Part shown: in pieces, positions 16,890-25,609 of the stretch
Layout: every line of letters begins with the position of its first letter
How positions within the stretch are numbered: position 1 is the stretch's first letter
Assembly: GCA_012960475.1 (NCBI GenBank)
Contig: DUBE01000037.1
Span: 1-64,000, forward strand
Direction of reading: 5' to 3'
Origin: Planctomycetota bacterium
GTDB lineage: Bacteria; Planctomycetota; UBA1135; GCA-002686595
Length of the DNA stretch: 64,000 nucleotides
The notes under the pieces: model-generated
What the model was told of the DNA's origin: nothing
The model's database searches: none
Seen by the model: the letters and a program-made list of their open reading frames with translations, nothing else
Made by a program: the position numbers and the translations under genes

Positions 16890-18248
16890 ATGACCTCTCT
16901 GAAGACCGCAGTAGCTGTAACCGCACTCTTCTCATTAGGTGGACTGGCACAAGCCTTTCAGGCTGAGTCCCAGGTGGCGCCGACCGGACGGCAGCGTTGC
17001 GGCTATGACGACAAGCGATTCATCGTCCACCAGGGCATTCAAGGAGGGCAGGCCACGGACTGCAACTGGCAATCCACGAATCCCGACATCACGTACGCGC
17101 CAACCTACATCTACAGCGTCCCGATCGTCTTCCATGTCATTGAACACACAAACGGGGATGGAGCACTGTCGCCAGCGACCATCCAGGACCAGATCGACGT
17201 TCTAAATGAAGACTTCCGGGCCATTCAGGGCAGCCCGGGCGCCCCAGGACTCGATGTGATGGTTCAGTTCCACCTGGCAACCGTCGATCCGGATGGGCAG
17301 CCCACAACCGGAATCACCCGTTCAGTAAATGACGCTTGGCACATGGATGAATACACGACTCCGGGGTACTGGGAAGTACTGCAGTGGGATCCCCTGCAGT
17401 ACCTGAACGTCTACACGCTGAACACCGTGGGCTACTACGGGTACTACTGGGGATCGCCTGGCTCGATCGAGGATGGCGTCTATCTTTGGTGGCCCTACGT
17501 CGGCGACAACTCCTCGTCGACTGCCGCCAACGACAACTACGGCCGTACGGCCACGCACGAAATCGGGCACTACTTTGGATTGCACCACACGTTCGAGGGT
17601 GGGTGTGCGGGCGGCAGCTGCTACAGCTCCGGAGACCTGATCTGCGACACGAATCCACATGCTTCGGCGACGTGGGGTTGTCCGTCCAGTCAATCAAGCT
17701 GTGGTAGCCAGGTTCCCATTCGGAACTACATGAACTACACGGATGACAACTGCATGTGGGAGTTCACCGAAGAACAGGCCCGCCGGATGCGGTGCAGGAT
17801 CGAGTGGTACCGGCCCGCCCTCGCGGATATCGTGTCTGGCTGCGGCATCCACACGATTTACTGCGACACGGCGCCAAACTCAGTGGGTGCAGGCGCACTC
17901 ATTGGGTACGCCGGCTCGTTTGGCATCACTGCGAATGATCTCGAGATCAAAGTGTCGGGCGCCCCTCCGGGGCAATTTGGCCTCTTCTACTATGGCCTGG
18001 TACAAGCTCAGCAGCCTTTTGGCGATGGGTATCGGTGCATCGCGGGTCAATTCTACCGCCTCCCGGTTGTCTTGATAGATGGTGCTGGAGTCGGTGCCTA
18101 TGCGATGGACTACACCAATCCGCCCGCACTCTCTGGTGAGATCACGGTAGGTTCCACCTGGAACTTCCAGTTCTGGTACCGCGATCCCGCTGCCGGCGGG
18201 GCAAGCTTCAACCTCTCGGACGCCCTCACGACGACCTTCTGTCCCTGA
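16890..18248 (+). CDS. Secreted M43-family zinc metalloprotease with planctomycete-type C-terminal domain
   Basis: Extracellular endopeptidase of the pappalysin/cytophagalysin family. ATG 16890 with AAGGAA 7 nt upstream; 452 aa. Signal peptide residues 1-22 (TALFSLGGLAQA). Zinc site H223-E-x-x-H227-x-x-G230-x-x-H233, Met-turn in RNYMNYTDDNCM, and several Cys pairs around the active site. From about residue 315 there is a beta-rich domain ending GSTWNFQFWYRDPAAGG and FNLSDALTTTFCP. This pattern recurs at the C-terminus of many secreted planctomycete proteins and may be a surface-attachment or export module. Third gene of the thrS island. Confidence 0.88.
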   Translation: MTSLKTAVAVTALFSLGGLAQAFQAESQVAPTGRQRCGYDDKRFIVHQGIQGGQATDCNWQSTNPDITYAPTYIYSVPIVFHVIEHTNGDGALSPATIQDQIDVLNEDFRAIQGSPGAPGLDVMVQFHLATVDPDGQPTTGITRSVNDAWHMDEYTTPGYWEVLQWDPLQYLNVYTLNTVGYYGYYWGSPGSIEDGVYLWWPYVGDNSSSTAANDNYGRTATHEIGHYFGLHHTFEGGCAGGSCYSSGDLICDTNPHASATWGCPSSQSSCGSQVPIRNYMNYTDDNCMWEFTEEQARRMRCRIEWYRPALADIVSGCGIHTIYCDTAPNSVGAGALIGYAGSFGITANDLEIKVSGAPPGQFGLFYYGLVQAQQPFGDGYRCIAGQFYRLPVVLIDGAGVGAYAMDYTNPPALSGEITVGSTWNFQFWYRDPAAGGASFNLSDALTTTFCP

Positions 18249-18277
18249 CCTCGTGTCCACACAGCCGGGGTAGATCA

Positions 18278-18312
18278 AGTTCTCTCCCGCAGGTTCCGCC
18301 TGGAGAGGACCC
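18278..18312 (+). repeat. Direct repeat, copy 2 (SGNH hydrolase gene fragment)
   Basis: 33 of 35 bases match 15833-15867. It reads SSLPQVPPGEDP and continues in the same frame into the thrS remnant ten bases later. Confidence 0.75.
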
Positions 18313-18322
18313 GGATCGCAGC

Positions 18323-18523
18323 AAAGGCCGCATGAACAAGAAAATCAAGATCGTTCAAGAAGAGCAGATCCTCTTCATGCTGATCGTGGGCTAGCGGGAA
18401 ATGGAAGAGGGCACGGTAGCTTTGCGCCGTCGTGGAACCCGGGAACAGGTGACTATGGGCCTTGATGAGTTCTTGACCAGGGCCACCGTTCTGGTCCAGA
18501 GCCGAAGCATGGCGCTGGAATAG
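18323..18523 (+). pseudogene. Decayed copy of the thrS 3' end
   Basis: Aligns without gaps to 14754-14954 of thrS through the stop codon, with 35 mismatches in 201 nt by my count (about 83% identity). Many differences in the first two thirds fall at third codon positions, while the last third differs at all positions. The Glu codon at 14823 is TAG here (18392-18394), so it cannot be a functional tail. It could be the displaced original 3' end after an insertion, or a piece of a second thrS. Confidence 0.85.
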
Positions 18524-18615
18524 AGGTTCACTGTCGAGTGCGGGGGCCCGAGCAAATAGGGTGCCCAGATTGCCCGGCATGCTCTTCTTGGTCACGGAAT
18601 CTGTATCCTGTATTC

Positions 18616-21000
18616 ATGCTGATTCCCCCTGCACCTCGAGCCGTGATTTTCTCCCTCGGGCTGCAGTTGTTGTCTTGGTTGTGTCTTGCTCCACAGGTTG
18701 AGGCCCAGGTAATTGTGCCTGGCCTCGCTGGCGACCATGCCTTGAGCGAAGCGCAGGTGGGGGAGCTGCTTATTACCGAGTTGCGTTGCGCTGCCTGTCA
18801 TGAAGGGATCAGTGCGATCGGAGCGACGGTGCCACGGGCGCCCCGCCTTGATGAGGCCTCCTGGCGTACTTCGCCGGAGTATCTGAAGGCTTTTATTCTT
18901 GACCCGGCGGGTTCTCATCCAGGGGCGAAGATGCCGGACGTTCTGGCCCGCTTCGATCCAGAGGTCAGAGAGGACGCCGCTGCCGCTATTCCTGCCTATC
19001 TCTCGGTGCTTGCAAGAGAACAGCGAGCTGGTCCCGGGTCAGTTTTTGAGCGCGAGCCAGTGGACGCGGCCCGTGTCGCACGCGGGAGGACGCTTTTTCA
19101 CGCCGTCGGCTGCATTGCCTGTCATGCGCCAATGGAACCCGCGTTTGATGATGGAGAGCTGCCGGATACCGCAGCAGGTGCTGTCGGGCTGGGGCATGTG
19201 GCCTCCAAGTACAGCCTCGCGTCCCTTTCAGATTTCTTGTTTCAACCCTTGCGCGTACGCCCCGCAGGGAGGATGCCTGACATGGGGTTGTCCCGTGTCG
19301 AGGCCGAGGATATCGGTAGCTATCTGTTGGCGGGTGTGTCTATGACGGAGGCCTCGGACCCGGTTGAGGTGGAGCTCGCGGAGCTTGGCGAGGCATTGCT
19401 CCAGAAGTTGAGTTGCGTCTCCTGCCACGACCTGCAGGGTTTGAGCGCGCCCGCTCCGGTCACGAAGGGGAGAAACCTCGACCCAAACGGGGGGTGCCTC
19501 TCCGCGGATTCCAAAGAGACCCCGCGCTATCAGCTGAGCGATGCGCAGCGTGCAGCCCTACGCGCCGCGCTTGGTACCAAAGCAAAGGAGGTTTCAGACG
19601 CAGCGCGAATCGATCAGACCTTGACCGCCTACAACTGTATCGCCTGTCATGTTCGTGGAGAGCAGGGAGGCGTGTCATTGGAGCTGGCTCCCTATTTTGG
19701 GACGAGTGAACCAGAGCTGGGAGATGCGGCGCGCATTCCTCCACCCCTGACCCTCGCCGGAGCGAAACTGAATCTGGAGTGGATGCAGCGGGTGCTCTTT
19801 GATGGTGAGAAGGTTCGTCCGTTCATGGATACGCGCATGCCGCAGTTTGGTGAAGTAAACCTCGCTCATCTGCCGGCGCTCTTCGAGAGCGTGGATCATC
19901 TCGATCCGCTGGTGCCGCTTGGTTTTGATGGGGATGAAGAGCGCCGCGCGGCGCGTGATGGTGCGCGTAAACTCTTGGGTACGACTGGCCTGGCCTGCGT
20001 TGCCTGCCACAATTTCAACGGAAAGGAGACCGTCGGCTTCAAGGGCATTGACCTGGTCACTTCCCATGAGCGTCTCAAGTTCTCCTGGTTCAAGCGTTTC
20101 GTTGTCGATCCTCAAGAATATAGGCCTGGGATCGTCATGCCGGAGAGCTGGTCCGGTGGCATCGCCGCTCACACAGAGATCCTGGGTGGGGACACTGACA
20201 AGCAGATCAGCGCGATCTGGGACTACCTTTCCCTGGGGCGCTCGGCAAGGGATCCCCAGGGTCTCTCATCGGTGAGTCAGGAGCTCGTCGTTGGAAACAG
20301 GACCCGCACCTACCGCGGTCGCAGCCAGATCGCGGGGTTCCGCGGCATCGCCGTCGGATACCCGGGTGGTCTGAATTATGCCTTTGACGCAAACAACGGC
20401 ACGCTCTCTGGTATCTGGCGAGGACGGTTTGTCTCTGTGCGCTGGGATGGCCAGGGTGCTGGAGGCTTCAACCCCTCAAGCAGGTCCATACGACTTGCCC
20501 AGGATCTGTCTTTCTACAAGCTCAAGGATCTGGCTGATCCGTGGCCGCTGAAACCGTTCATGGATAAGGAGAACCCCATCAATCCTGACCCACAATATCC
20601 CCGCAACCGCGGATACCGTTTCAGGGGCTACCATCTCGATCAGGCCAGGACTCCCACTTTCATGTACTCGTTCGGGGAGCTTCATGTCACAGACAAGTGC
20701 GAGGCGTTCTTGGAGGGTGAGCGACCGGTCTTGAGACGCTTGCTTTCGATCACGGCTTCTGATCCTGAGACGATCTGGTTTCGTGCTTTGACCGGTGAAG
20801 TGCAGGCACTTGGCCCGCGGGCCTTCAAGACAGACGAGTTGGAAATGCGTCTTGAGCGCACAGACCAGCATCGCTTGCCCGTTGGGGAGACACTCTTGCG
20901 GTTTTTTGGTGAGGAAGATCCCAAGCAGGAGCTTCTGATTCAGCTGAACATCCCACGCGGTACATCCACATGGAGGATTGACTATGAATTGCTTCTTTGA
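18616..21000 (+). CDS. Secreted pentaheme-type cytochrome c protein with DUF6797-like C-terminal region
   Basis: Predicted periplasmic electron-transfer protein. ATG 18616 gives 794 aa with a signal peptide (residues 1-30, ending QVEA). Five CxxCH heme motifs start near residues 58 (CAACH), 166 (CIACH), 267 (CVSCH), 341 (CIACH) and 461 (CVACH). From about residue 570 the pattern RGIAVGYPGGLNYAFDAN...LSGIWRGRF resembles DUF6797, which accompanies hemes in PVC-group proteins thought to oxidise sugars. Its stop lies 17 nt inside the next gene, so it is co-transcribed with the propeller and ThuA proteins. The electron donor is probably the next gene product (inference). Confidence 0.82.
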   Translation: MLIPPAPRAVIFSLGLQLLSWLCLAPQVEAQVIVPGLAGDHALSEAQVGELLITELRCAACHEGISAIGATVPRAPRLDEASWRTSPEYLKAFILDPAGSHPGAKMPDVLARFDPEVREDAAAAIPAYLSVLAREQRAGPGSVFEREPVDAARVARGRTLFHAVGCIACHAPMEPAFDDGELPDTAAGAVGLGHVASKYSLASLSDFLFQPLRVRPAGRMPDMGLSRVEAEDIGSYLLAGVSMTEASDPVEVELAELGEALLQKLSCVSCHDLQGLSAPAPVTKGRNLDPNGGCLSADSKETPRYQLSDAQRAALRAALGTKAKEVSDAARIDQTLTAYNCIACHVRGEQGGVSLELAPYFGTSEPELGDAARIPPPLTLAGAKLNLEWMQRVLFDGEKVRPFMDTRMPQFGEVNLAHLPALFESVDHLDPLVPLGFDGDEERRAARDGARKLLGTTGLACVACHNFNGKETVGFKGIDLVTSHERLKFSWFKRFVVDPQEYRPGIVMPESWSGGIAAHTEILGGDTDKQISAIWDYLSLGRSARDPQGLSSVSQELVVGNRTRTYRGRSQIAGFRGIAVGYPGGLNYAFDANNGTLSGIWRGRFVSVRWDGQGAGGFNPSSRSIRLAQDLSFYKLKDLADPWPLKPFMDKENPINPDPQYPRNRGYRFRGYHLDQARTPTFMYSFGELHVTDKCEAFLEGERPVLRRLLSITASDPETIWFRALTGEVQALGPRAFKTDELEMRLERTDQHRLPVGETLLRFFGEEDPKQELLIQLNIPRGTSTWRIDYELLL

Positions 21001-22477
21001 AGGGTGTGGCCTAGCTCTCGCGCTGTCTTTCTGCCTGGTTCCGGCCAACGCAGAGGACCTGGGGGACACCTGGGGTACCGCAAAGCGCGAGCGCGAGTAC
21101 TACCGCATCGTGCAACTGGCGATCCCTGAAGGCCTTGTGATTGAGGCCGGTGCGTTTCACCGGCTCCCGGACAACCGCATGGCGATAGGGACGAGACGGG
21201 GTGATATCTACATCGTGGACGGCGTTGATGGGGTGAAACCAGAACCCGTCTTTGAGCTCTTCGCGACCGGGCTCGATGAAATCTTTGGCCTGGAGTACAA
21301 GGACGGCTCGTTCTATGTGACCCAGAGCTGTGAACTCACGCGGATCACCGATACGGACGGGGATGGGGAAGCGGACCGCTTCGACACCCTCTCGGCCGAA
21401 TGGGGCTACGAGAACTACCACGAGTACGCTTTTGGCTCCAAGTTCGATGAGCGGGGCAACATTCACATCGCCCTGGGGCTTTCCCAGTCCTACAACTCCC
21501 GGGCCCTGTTCCGTGGCTGGGCGCTGACTGTCACACCGGAGGGCAAGACAGTGCCCATGGCCAGCGGAATGCGCAGCCCCGCTGGGATCGGGCCCAATGA
21601 GCACGGCGCGCTTTTCTATATGGAAAGTCAGGGTCCATGGAATTCCGCCTGCAGTCTCAAGGCGGTCTCGCCCGGGAGTTTTCACGGGCATCCCGTCAGT
21701 CTCAATTGGTATGAGTTCGCGCCCGAGCTCGGGCCGACCCCGGCACAGCCCAAGTCGGGCTCGCGCATCCTGATCGAGAAGGAACGCGTGCCAGAGCTTG
21801 TGCCCTACGCGGTGATCTTCCCCTACATTCGTATGGGGCGTTCGATCTCGGGGTTTACGGTCGATCGCAGCGGGGGTCGCTTTGGTCCCTTTGAGGATCA
21901 GATGTTTCTCGGGGACTTCAGCCTCTCGGTTGTGCTGCGGGCGACTACGGAAAAGGTGAACGGTGTCTGGCAGGGAGCCTGCTACCCATTCCGTGAAGGG
22001 CTTTCCACAGGGATCCTCAATATTCAGTTCACTCCCGAGGGGCGCCTGCTCACAGGTGGTACGAATCGCGGCTGGCCCGTGCGTGGGATCAAACCCTTCG
22101 CGCTGGAGCGTCTGGAGTGGACCGGCAAGATGCCCTTTGAGATCGAGCGCCTGTCGATCACACCCACAGGCTTCCATGTGGACTTCACAAAACCGGTCGA
22201 TGTGACCACGGCCAGTGACCCGGGGTCCTATGTGCTGGGCACCTTCACCCACATCTATCACGCCGGCTATGGGGGCCCCGAGGTCGATCAGACCAAGCCT
22301 GTGGTGGAGTCCGTGACGCTCTCTGAAGACGGGTTGCGCGCGACTCTCGTGCTCGACAAACTCACTCTAGGACATGTTCACGAATTTGATCTGGGTGCGG
22401 TGCGCGCCCGCGATGGAGAAGCGCTACTGCATCGGCACGCCTACTACACCCTGAACGCAATCCCAGAATCCCGATGA
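20984..22477 (+). CDS. Secreted glucose/sorbosone-dehydrogenase-like beta-propeller protein
   Basis: ATG 20984 is preceded by TGGAGGA at 20971-20977; 497 aa with signal peptide ending VPANA. Repeated propeller-blade patterns are visible: GAFHRLPDNRMAIGTRRGDIYIVDG, ITDTDGDGEADRFDTLSAEWG, and HEYAFGSKFDERGNIHIALG. The family is found with multiheme cytochromes in PVC genomes. Whether it binds PQQ or is catalytic cannot be told here. Overlaps the cytochrome gene by 17 nt and the next gene by ATGA. Confidence 0.75.
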   Translation: MNCFFEGCGLALALSFCLVPANAEDLGDTWGTAKREREYYRIVQLAIPEGLVIEAGAFHRLPDNRMAIGTRRGDIYIVDGVDGVKPEPVFELFATGLDEIFGLEYKDGSFYVTQSCELTRITDTDGDGEADRFDTLSAEWGYENYHEYAFGSKFDERGNIHIALGLSQSYNSRALFRGWALTVTPEGKTVPMASGMRSPAGIGPNEHGALFYMESQGPWNSACSLKAVSPGSFHGHPVSLNWYEFAPELGPTPAQPKSGSRILIEKERVPELVPYAVIFPYIRMGRSISGFTVDRSGGRFGPFEDQMFLGDFSLSVVLRATTEKVNGVWQGACYPFREGLSTGILNIQFTPEGRLLTGGTNRGWPVRGIKPFALERLEWTGKMPFEIERLSITPTGFHVDFTKPVDVTTASDPGSYVLGTFTHIYHAGYGGPEVDQTKPVVESVTLSEDGLRATLVLDKLTLGHVHEFDLGAVRARDGEALLHRHAYYTLNAIPESR

Positions 22478-23511
22478 TGTTGTCCCTGATTTTCTTGCTA
22501 GCGGTTTCTGCTTGCGTCCAGCCGCCTTTGGTCCAGTCCCCTGTGAGCGCCCATCCCGTGCCCGAAGATCCCCGCTGGTTGATCTATGAGGGCGGTGCGG
22601 GACCCGGGGCCGGCAAGCACATTGTCTTTGTCGCTGCTGATCAGGAATACCGCAGTGAGCAGTCGCTCCCCATGCTGGCGCGCACCCTCTCCAAGCTCCA
22701 CGGTTTCCATTGCACGGTGCTGTTCAGTCTGAACGACGAGGGCCTTGTGGATCCGACGAAAAAAATCCGTTGGGAGGACGAAAAGATCTCCCATCTGATT
22801 CCGGGGCTGGAACACCTGGGCAGTGCGGACCTGCTTGTGTTCTTCAGTCGCCTGATCACTCTCAAGGAGGATCAGTTGCAGCACATCTATGACTACCTGG
22901 ACTCTGGGAAGCCGCTGATCGGCCTTCGAACAGCAAATCATGGCTTCATCGGTTTTGAGTACCAGGTCGCTGGTGAGCGTGTGCGTTTTGGTGATGATGT
23001 ACTCGGTGGTTCTTTCCGCAGTCACCACGGCAGATGGCATCAGGACTCCACCCGTGGGATCCTCGTTCAGGAGAGCCGCGGCCATCCGGTTCTGGTTGGC
23101 GTTGATGACATCTGGGGCCCTTCCGATGTCTACCGTACCTATGAAGAAGGCGGCAGCCTGCCCGATGGGTGTACAGCCCTTGTGTTCGGACAGCCGCTTA
23201 TGAGTCGTTCCCACGATGATGAGCCCAATCCCGACCTGATTCCCCTTCCTGTGGCCTGGGTCAAGAACTGGACCGGAGCGGGCGGCAAGCCGGCCCGGGT
23301 CTTTCATTCCACCATGGGAAGCGCCAAGGACTTTGAGAGCGCGGGGCTGCGGCGTCTGCTCTTCAATGCCTGCTATTGGTGTCTGGGCATGGAGGACGCG
23401 ATCCGTGCGGACTCGAGTGTTCAGGTCCTGGGTGAGTATGTCCCGCTTGCGAGCGGCTTCAACTACCCGGCCCTGGGAGTGCTTCCCCATCTGCCCAGTT
23501 TCTATCGTTAG
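22474..23511 (+). CDS. ThuA-like lipoprotein
   Basis: 345 aa, lipoprotein signal with lipobox AVSAC14. The fold pattern is ThuA/trehalose-utilisation (class I glutamine amidotransferase-like): KHIVFVAADQEYRSEQSLPMLARTL, ADLLVFFSRLITLKEDQLQHIYDYLDSGKPLIGLRTANHGF, and ARVFHSTMGSAKDFESAGLRRLLFNACYWCLG. No amidotransferase Cys is apparent. Coupled by ATGA to the propeller gene; planctomycetes often carry ThuA proteins next to sugar-oxidation genes, which suggests a role in extracellular carbohydrate breakdown. Confidence 0.82.
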   Translation: MMLSLIFLLAVSACVQPPLVQSPVSAHPVPEDPRWLIYEGGAGPGAGKHIVFVAADQEYRSEQSLPMLARTLSKLHGFHCTVLFSLNDEGLVDPTKKIRWEDEKISHLIPGLEHLGSADLLVFFSRLITLKEDQLQHIYDYLDSGKPLIGLRTANHGFIGFEYQVAGERVRFGDDVLGGSFRSHHGRWHQDSTRGILVQESRGHPVLVGVDDIWGPSDVYRTYEEGGSLPDGCTALVFGQPLMSRSHDDEPNPDLIPLPVAWVKNWTGAGGKPARVFHSTMGSAKDFESAGLRRLLFNACYWCLGMEDAIRADSSVQVLGEYVPLASGFNYPALGVLPHLPSFYR

Positions 23512-23515
23512 GAGC

Positions 23516-23533
23516 CAGGGCGTCCCTGCTTTT
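23516..23533. terminator. Weak hairpin between convergent genes
   Basis: CAGGG, loop CGT, CCCTG (23516-23528) followed by CTTTT, in the 29-nt gap between the ThuA stop and the rlmN stop. Short stem, so only a possible plus-strand terminator. Confidence 0.3.
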
Positions 23534-23540
23534 GGATCCT

Positions 23541-24575
23541 TCAGCCCTGCTTCACACGCTGCCGCAACTGTCCACAGGCCGCATCTCCGTCCAGCCCCCT
23601 CGACCAGCGCACCGTCGCAACCAACCCGCGCGCGATCAGATCATCCCGAAACGCTTCGGGGGTTCCGAGTTCTGGGCGGCGAAAGTTCATTCCCGGGCTT
23701 GGGTTCCAGGGGATCAGGTTGACCATGCAGCGGCGGCCGGCGAGGCGTTCAGCGAGGCGCTCGGCGTGCCAAGGCGTGTCGTTTTCGCCTCCAAGCAGCG
23801 CGATCTCGTAGGTGATCTCGCGGCCGGTCTGCTCGAACCAGTCGTCACCGGCGGCCAGGATGTCTTCGATTGCAACGCCTTCCATGGCGGGCACCAAATG
23901 GTCCCGCTGGGCGTCGTCGGCCGTATGCAAACTGATAGCGAGTTCAAAGCGCGGTTTCTGGCGGGCGGCTTTGTGCAGGCGGTCCGGGAAACCCACGGTG
24001 GAGACGGTGATCTTGCGGGCACCGAGGCCCATTTCGTCGTGGACTGCGGCGAGCGCTGTGTTCATGGCTTCCATGTTGAGCAGGGGCTCGCCCATGCCCA
24101 TCACCACAGCCCGACGCAGGGGCCCCACCTGGCGGCCGATCAGAAACTGTTCGAGGATCTCATGGGCTTCGAGGTTGCGCTCAAGGCCACCGATGCCCGA
24201 AGCGCAGAAGGGGCAGCCCACGGGGCAACCAACCTGGGTCGAGACGCAGAGGGTTGCGCCTCGCGTGTCGGCCTTGTCGGGGGGCGGGATGTGGACCATC
24301 TCCACTGAACCACCGCGGTCGGGAAATTGGAGCAGGACCTTGATGGTCTTGTCGCGAGAGACGGTGCGGGTTGTTTCGGCGGATGAAAGGATTGGCAACT
24401 CGGCGATCAGGGCGGCCCGCAGATCAGCGGGCAGGGAGGTCATCTGGCCGTAGTCGAGGACGCCTCGCTCCAGGACATTGCTCCGAATGATCTTGGCGTG
24501 GAAGGCCTGGCCCCCGTGGGTGGTGACCCATTCGGCAAGGGCATCGGCATCGAGGGCCAAGAGGGTGGAGGCCAT
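23541..24575 (-). CDS. rlmN: 23S rRNA/tRNA (adenine-C2) methyltransferase RlmN
   Basis: Radical-SAM enzyme that methylates A2503 of 23S rRNA and A37 of some tRNAs. 344 aa. The 4Fe-4S motif C117-x3-C121-x2-C124 reads CPVGCPFCASG; VVMGMGEPLLNMEAM and ELAISLHTADD are typical of the family. A C-terminal AACGQL provides the second methyl-carrying Cys. Follows the DHH gene by 6 nt on the same strand. Confidence 0.93.
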   Translation of the reverse strand: MASTLLALDADALAEWVTTHGGQAFHAKIIRSNVLERGVLDYGQMTSLPADLRAALIAELPILSSAETTRTVSRDKTIKVLLQFPDRGGSVEMVHIPPPDKADTRGATLCVSTQVGCPVGCPFCASGIGGLERNLEAHEILEQFLIGRQVGPLRRAVVMGMGEPLLNMEAMNTALAAVHDEMGLGARKITVSTVGFPDRLHKAARQKPRFELAISLHTADDAQRDHLVPAMEGVAIEDILAAGDDWFEQTGREITYEIALLGGENDTPWHAERLAERLAGRRCMVNLIPWNPSPGMNFRRPELGTPEAFRDDLIARGLVATVRWSRGLDGDAACGQLRQRVKQG

Positions 24576-24581
24576 GGGGGT

Positions 24582-25529
24582 TCAGTCTTGAAGGTGCTTG
24601 ACCAGGATGTTGGCGACCTCTTCGGCCACTCTGCGGGTTTCGTCGAGGTTCGGTGGATTGGCGCCACCCACGGCGATGTGGCCACCGCCTCCGTAGCGCT
24701 CCATCAACTCGCCGACATTGGCGCGGTTGGTGGGTTGGTTCCACGGGTTCTCACCGCATGTAACATGAAATCCTGCCCGGGTGGGTATCACGCCCACGGC
24801 GTAGCTGATGTCTGGATGGTGATAGTAGGCGGCGAATCGTTCGCGCCGGATGCGGTTGGAGGACGCGTCGTAGAGCAAGACGCCGTCCTTGTTCCAGATC
24901 ACGGTGGGGGGAAAGTGCAGAAGAGCCTTGTCACGGTTGGAAGAGGCGCGTTGGTGGGCTTGCTCCACATCCGCGCGTTCGGCGACCTCTTCCAGGGTTT
25001 CATCCATCATGGCGCTGGCGATTTCATCTGGCCATTTTTGGCTCGGGCTGGCGGTGAGGGCTCGGGCAATTCGCAGGGCGGGCGTGTCCCCGTAGATTGC
25101 CTGGTCCACCGACTCGTACCTGGCGGCGTCGATGATGTCGCTCCATTGGGCCATCTCGATGAAACGTTCCGAAGGTTCGTAGCCCCAGTATTTCTTGGCG
25201 TGGGCCAGGATCATCGGCGGGCACGAGGGGGATTCGGGATCCCACATCCAGCGCTCATCGGGCTTGTACTGTTCGCGCAGTTCTGGGGTCAAGAAGGTTG
25301 TGGGATGGTGGTCGAACCAATAGGACGCCTGCGGGTGGAAGTGGAAATCCACAATGGCGAAGCGCTCGTCCTTGCTGAATGACTCCCAGTTCTTGCGCTG
25401 GTCGTAGTTGACGCTTTTCAGGACGATGTCCTCTTCGTCACGCTCGCTCAGAATCGACGCCAGCACGGCTCCGGCAACCATGCCGTCGAAGTCCCGGTGA
25501 TAATGAATGGTCAGCTGCCCCTTGAACAT
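24582..25529 (-). CDS. DHH-family phosphoesterase
   Basis: Predicted phosphoesterase of the DHH/DHHA1 superfamily (NrnA, RecJ and related enzymes). ATG at 25529 preferred; a GTG two codons upstream is possible. 315 aa. Motif I HRDFDGMV, motif II VDFHFHP, motif III DHHPT and the DHHA1 signature RYGGGGHIAVGG at the C-terminus. The size and simple two-domain layout fit small oligonucleotide or cyclic-dinucleotide phosphodiesterases; the substrate is not evident. Probably co-transcribed with rlmN. Confidence 0.85.
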   Translation of the reverse strand: MFKGQLTIHYHRDFDGMVAGAVLASILSERDEEDIVLKSVNYDQRKNWESFSKDERFAIVDFHFHPQASYWFDHHPTTFLTPELREQYKPDERWMWDPESPSCPPMILAHAKKYWGYEPSERFIEMAQWSDIIDAARYESVDQAIYGDTPALRIARALTASPSQKWPDEIASAMMDETLEEVAERADVEQAHQRASSNRDKALLHFPPTVIWNKDGVLLYDASSNRIRRERFAAYYHHPDISYAVGVIPTRAGFHVTCGENPWNQPTNRANVGELMERYGGGGHIAVGGANPPNLDETRRVAEEVANILVKHLQD

Positions 25530-25609
25530 GGGCACAGCATAGCTAGTGGGGTGGTACCCCGAGGGAGAGAACCGGGGGGGGACAGGTCAGAGCAGGGCTG
25601 CCGCCTGAA

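Larger units (their letters stand above)
18249..18615. other. 367-nt intergenic scar between M43 protease and cytochrome operon
   Basis: Contains the SGNH-gene repeat (18278-18312) joined to the thrS 3' remnant (18323-18523), followed by about 90 nt before the cytochrome ATG in which no firm promoter was recognised. Confidence 0.6.

Noticed and set aside
14955..18523. Insertion sequence or integron explaining the thrS duplication
   Set aside because: No transposase, integrase, terminal inverted repeats or short target duplications were seen; only the thrS and SGNH segment repeats.
21011..22261. 416-codon minus-strand frame opposite the propeller gene
   Set aside because: No domains, antisense to a gene with signal peptide, ribosome site and operon context.
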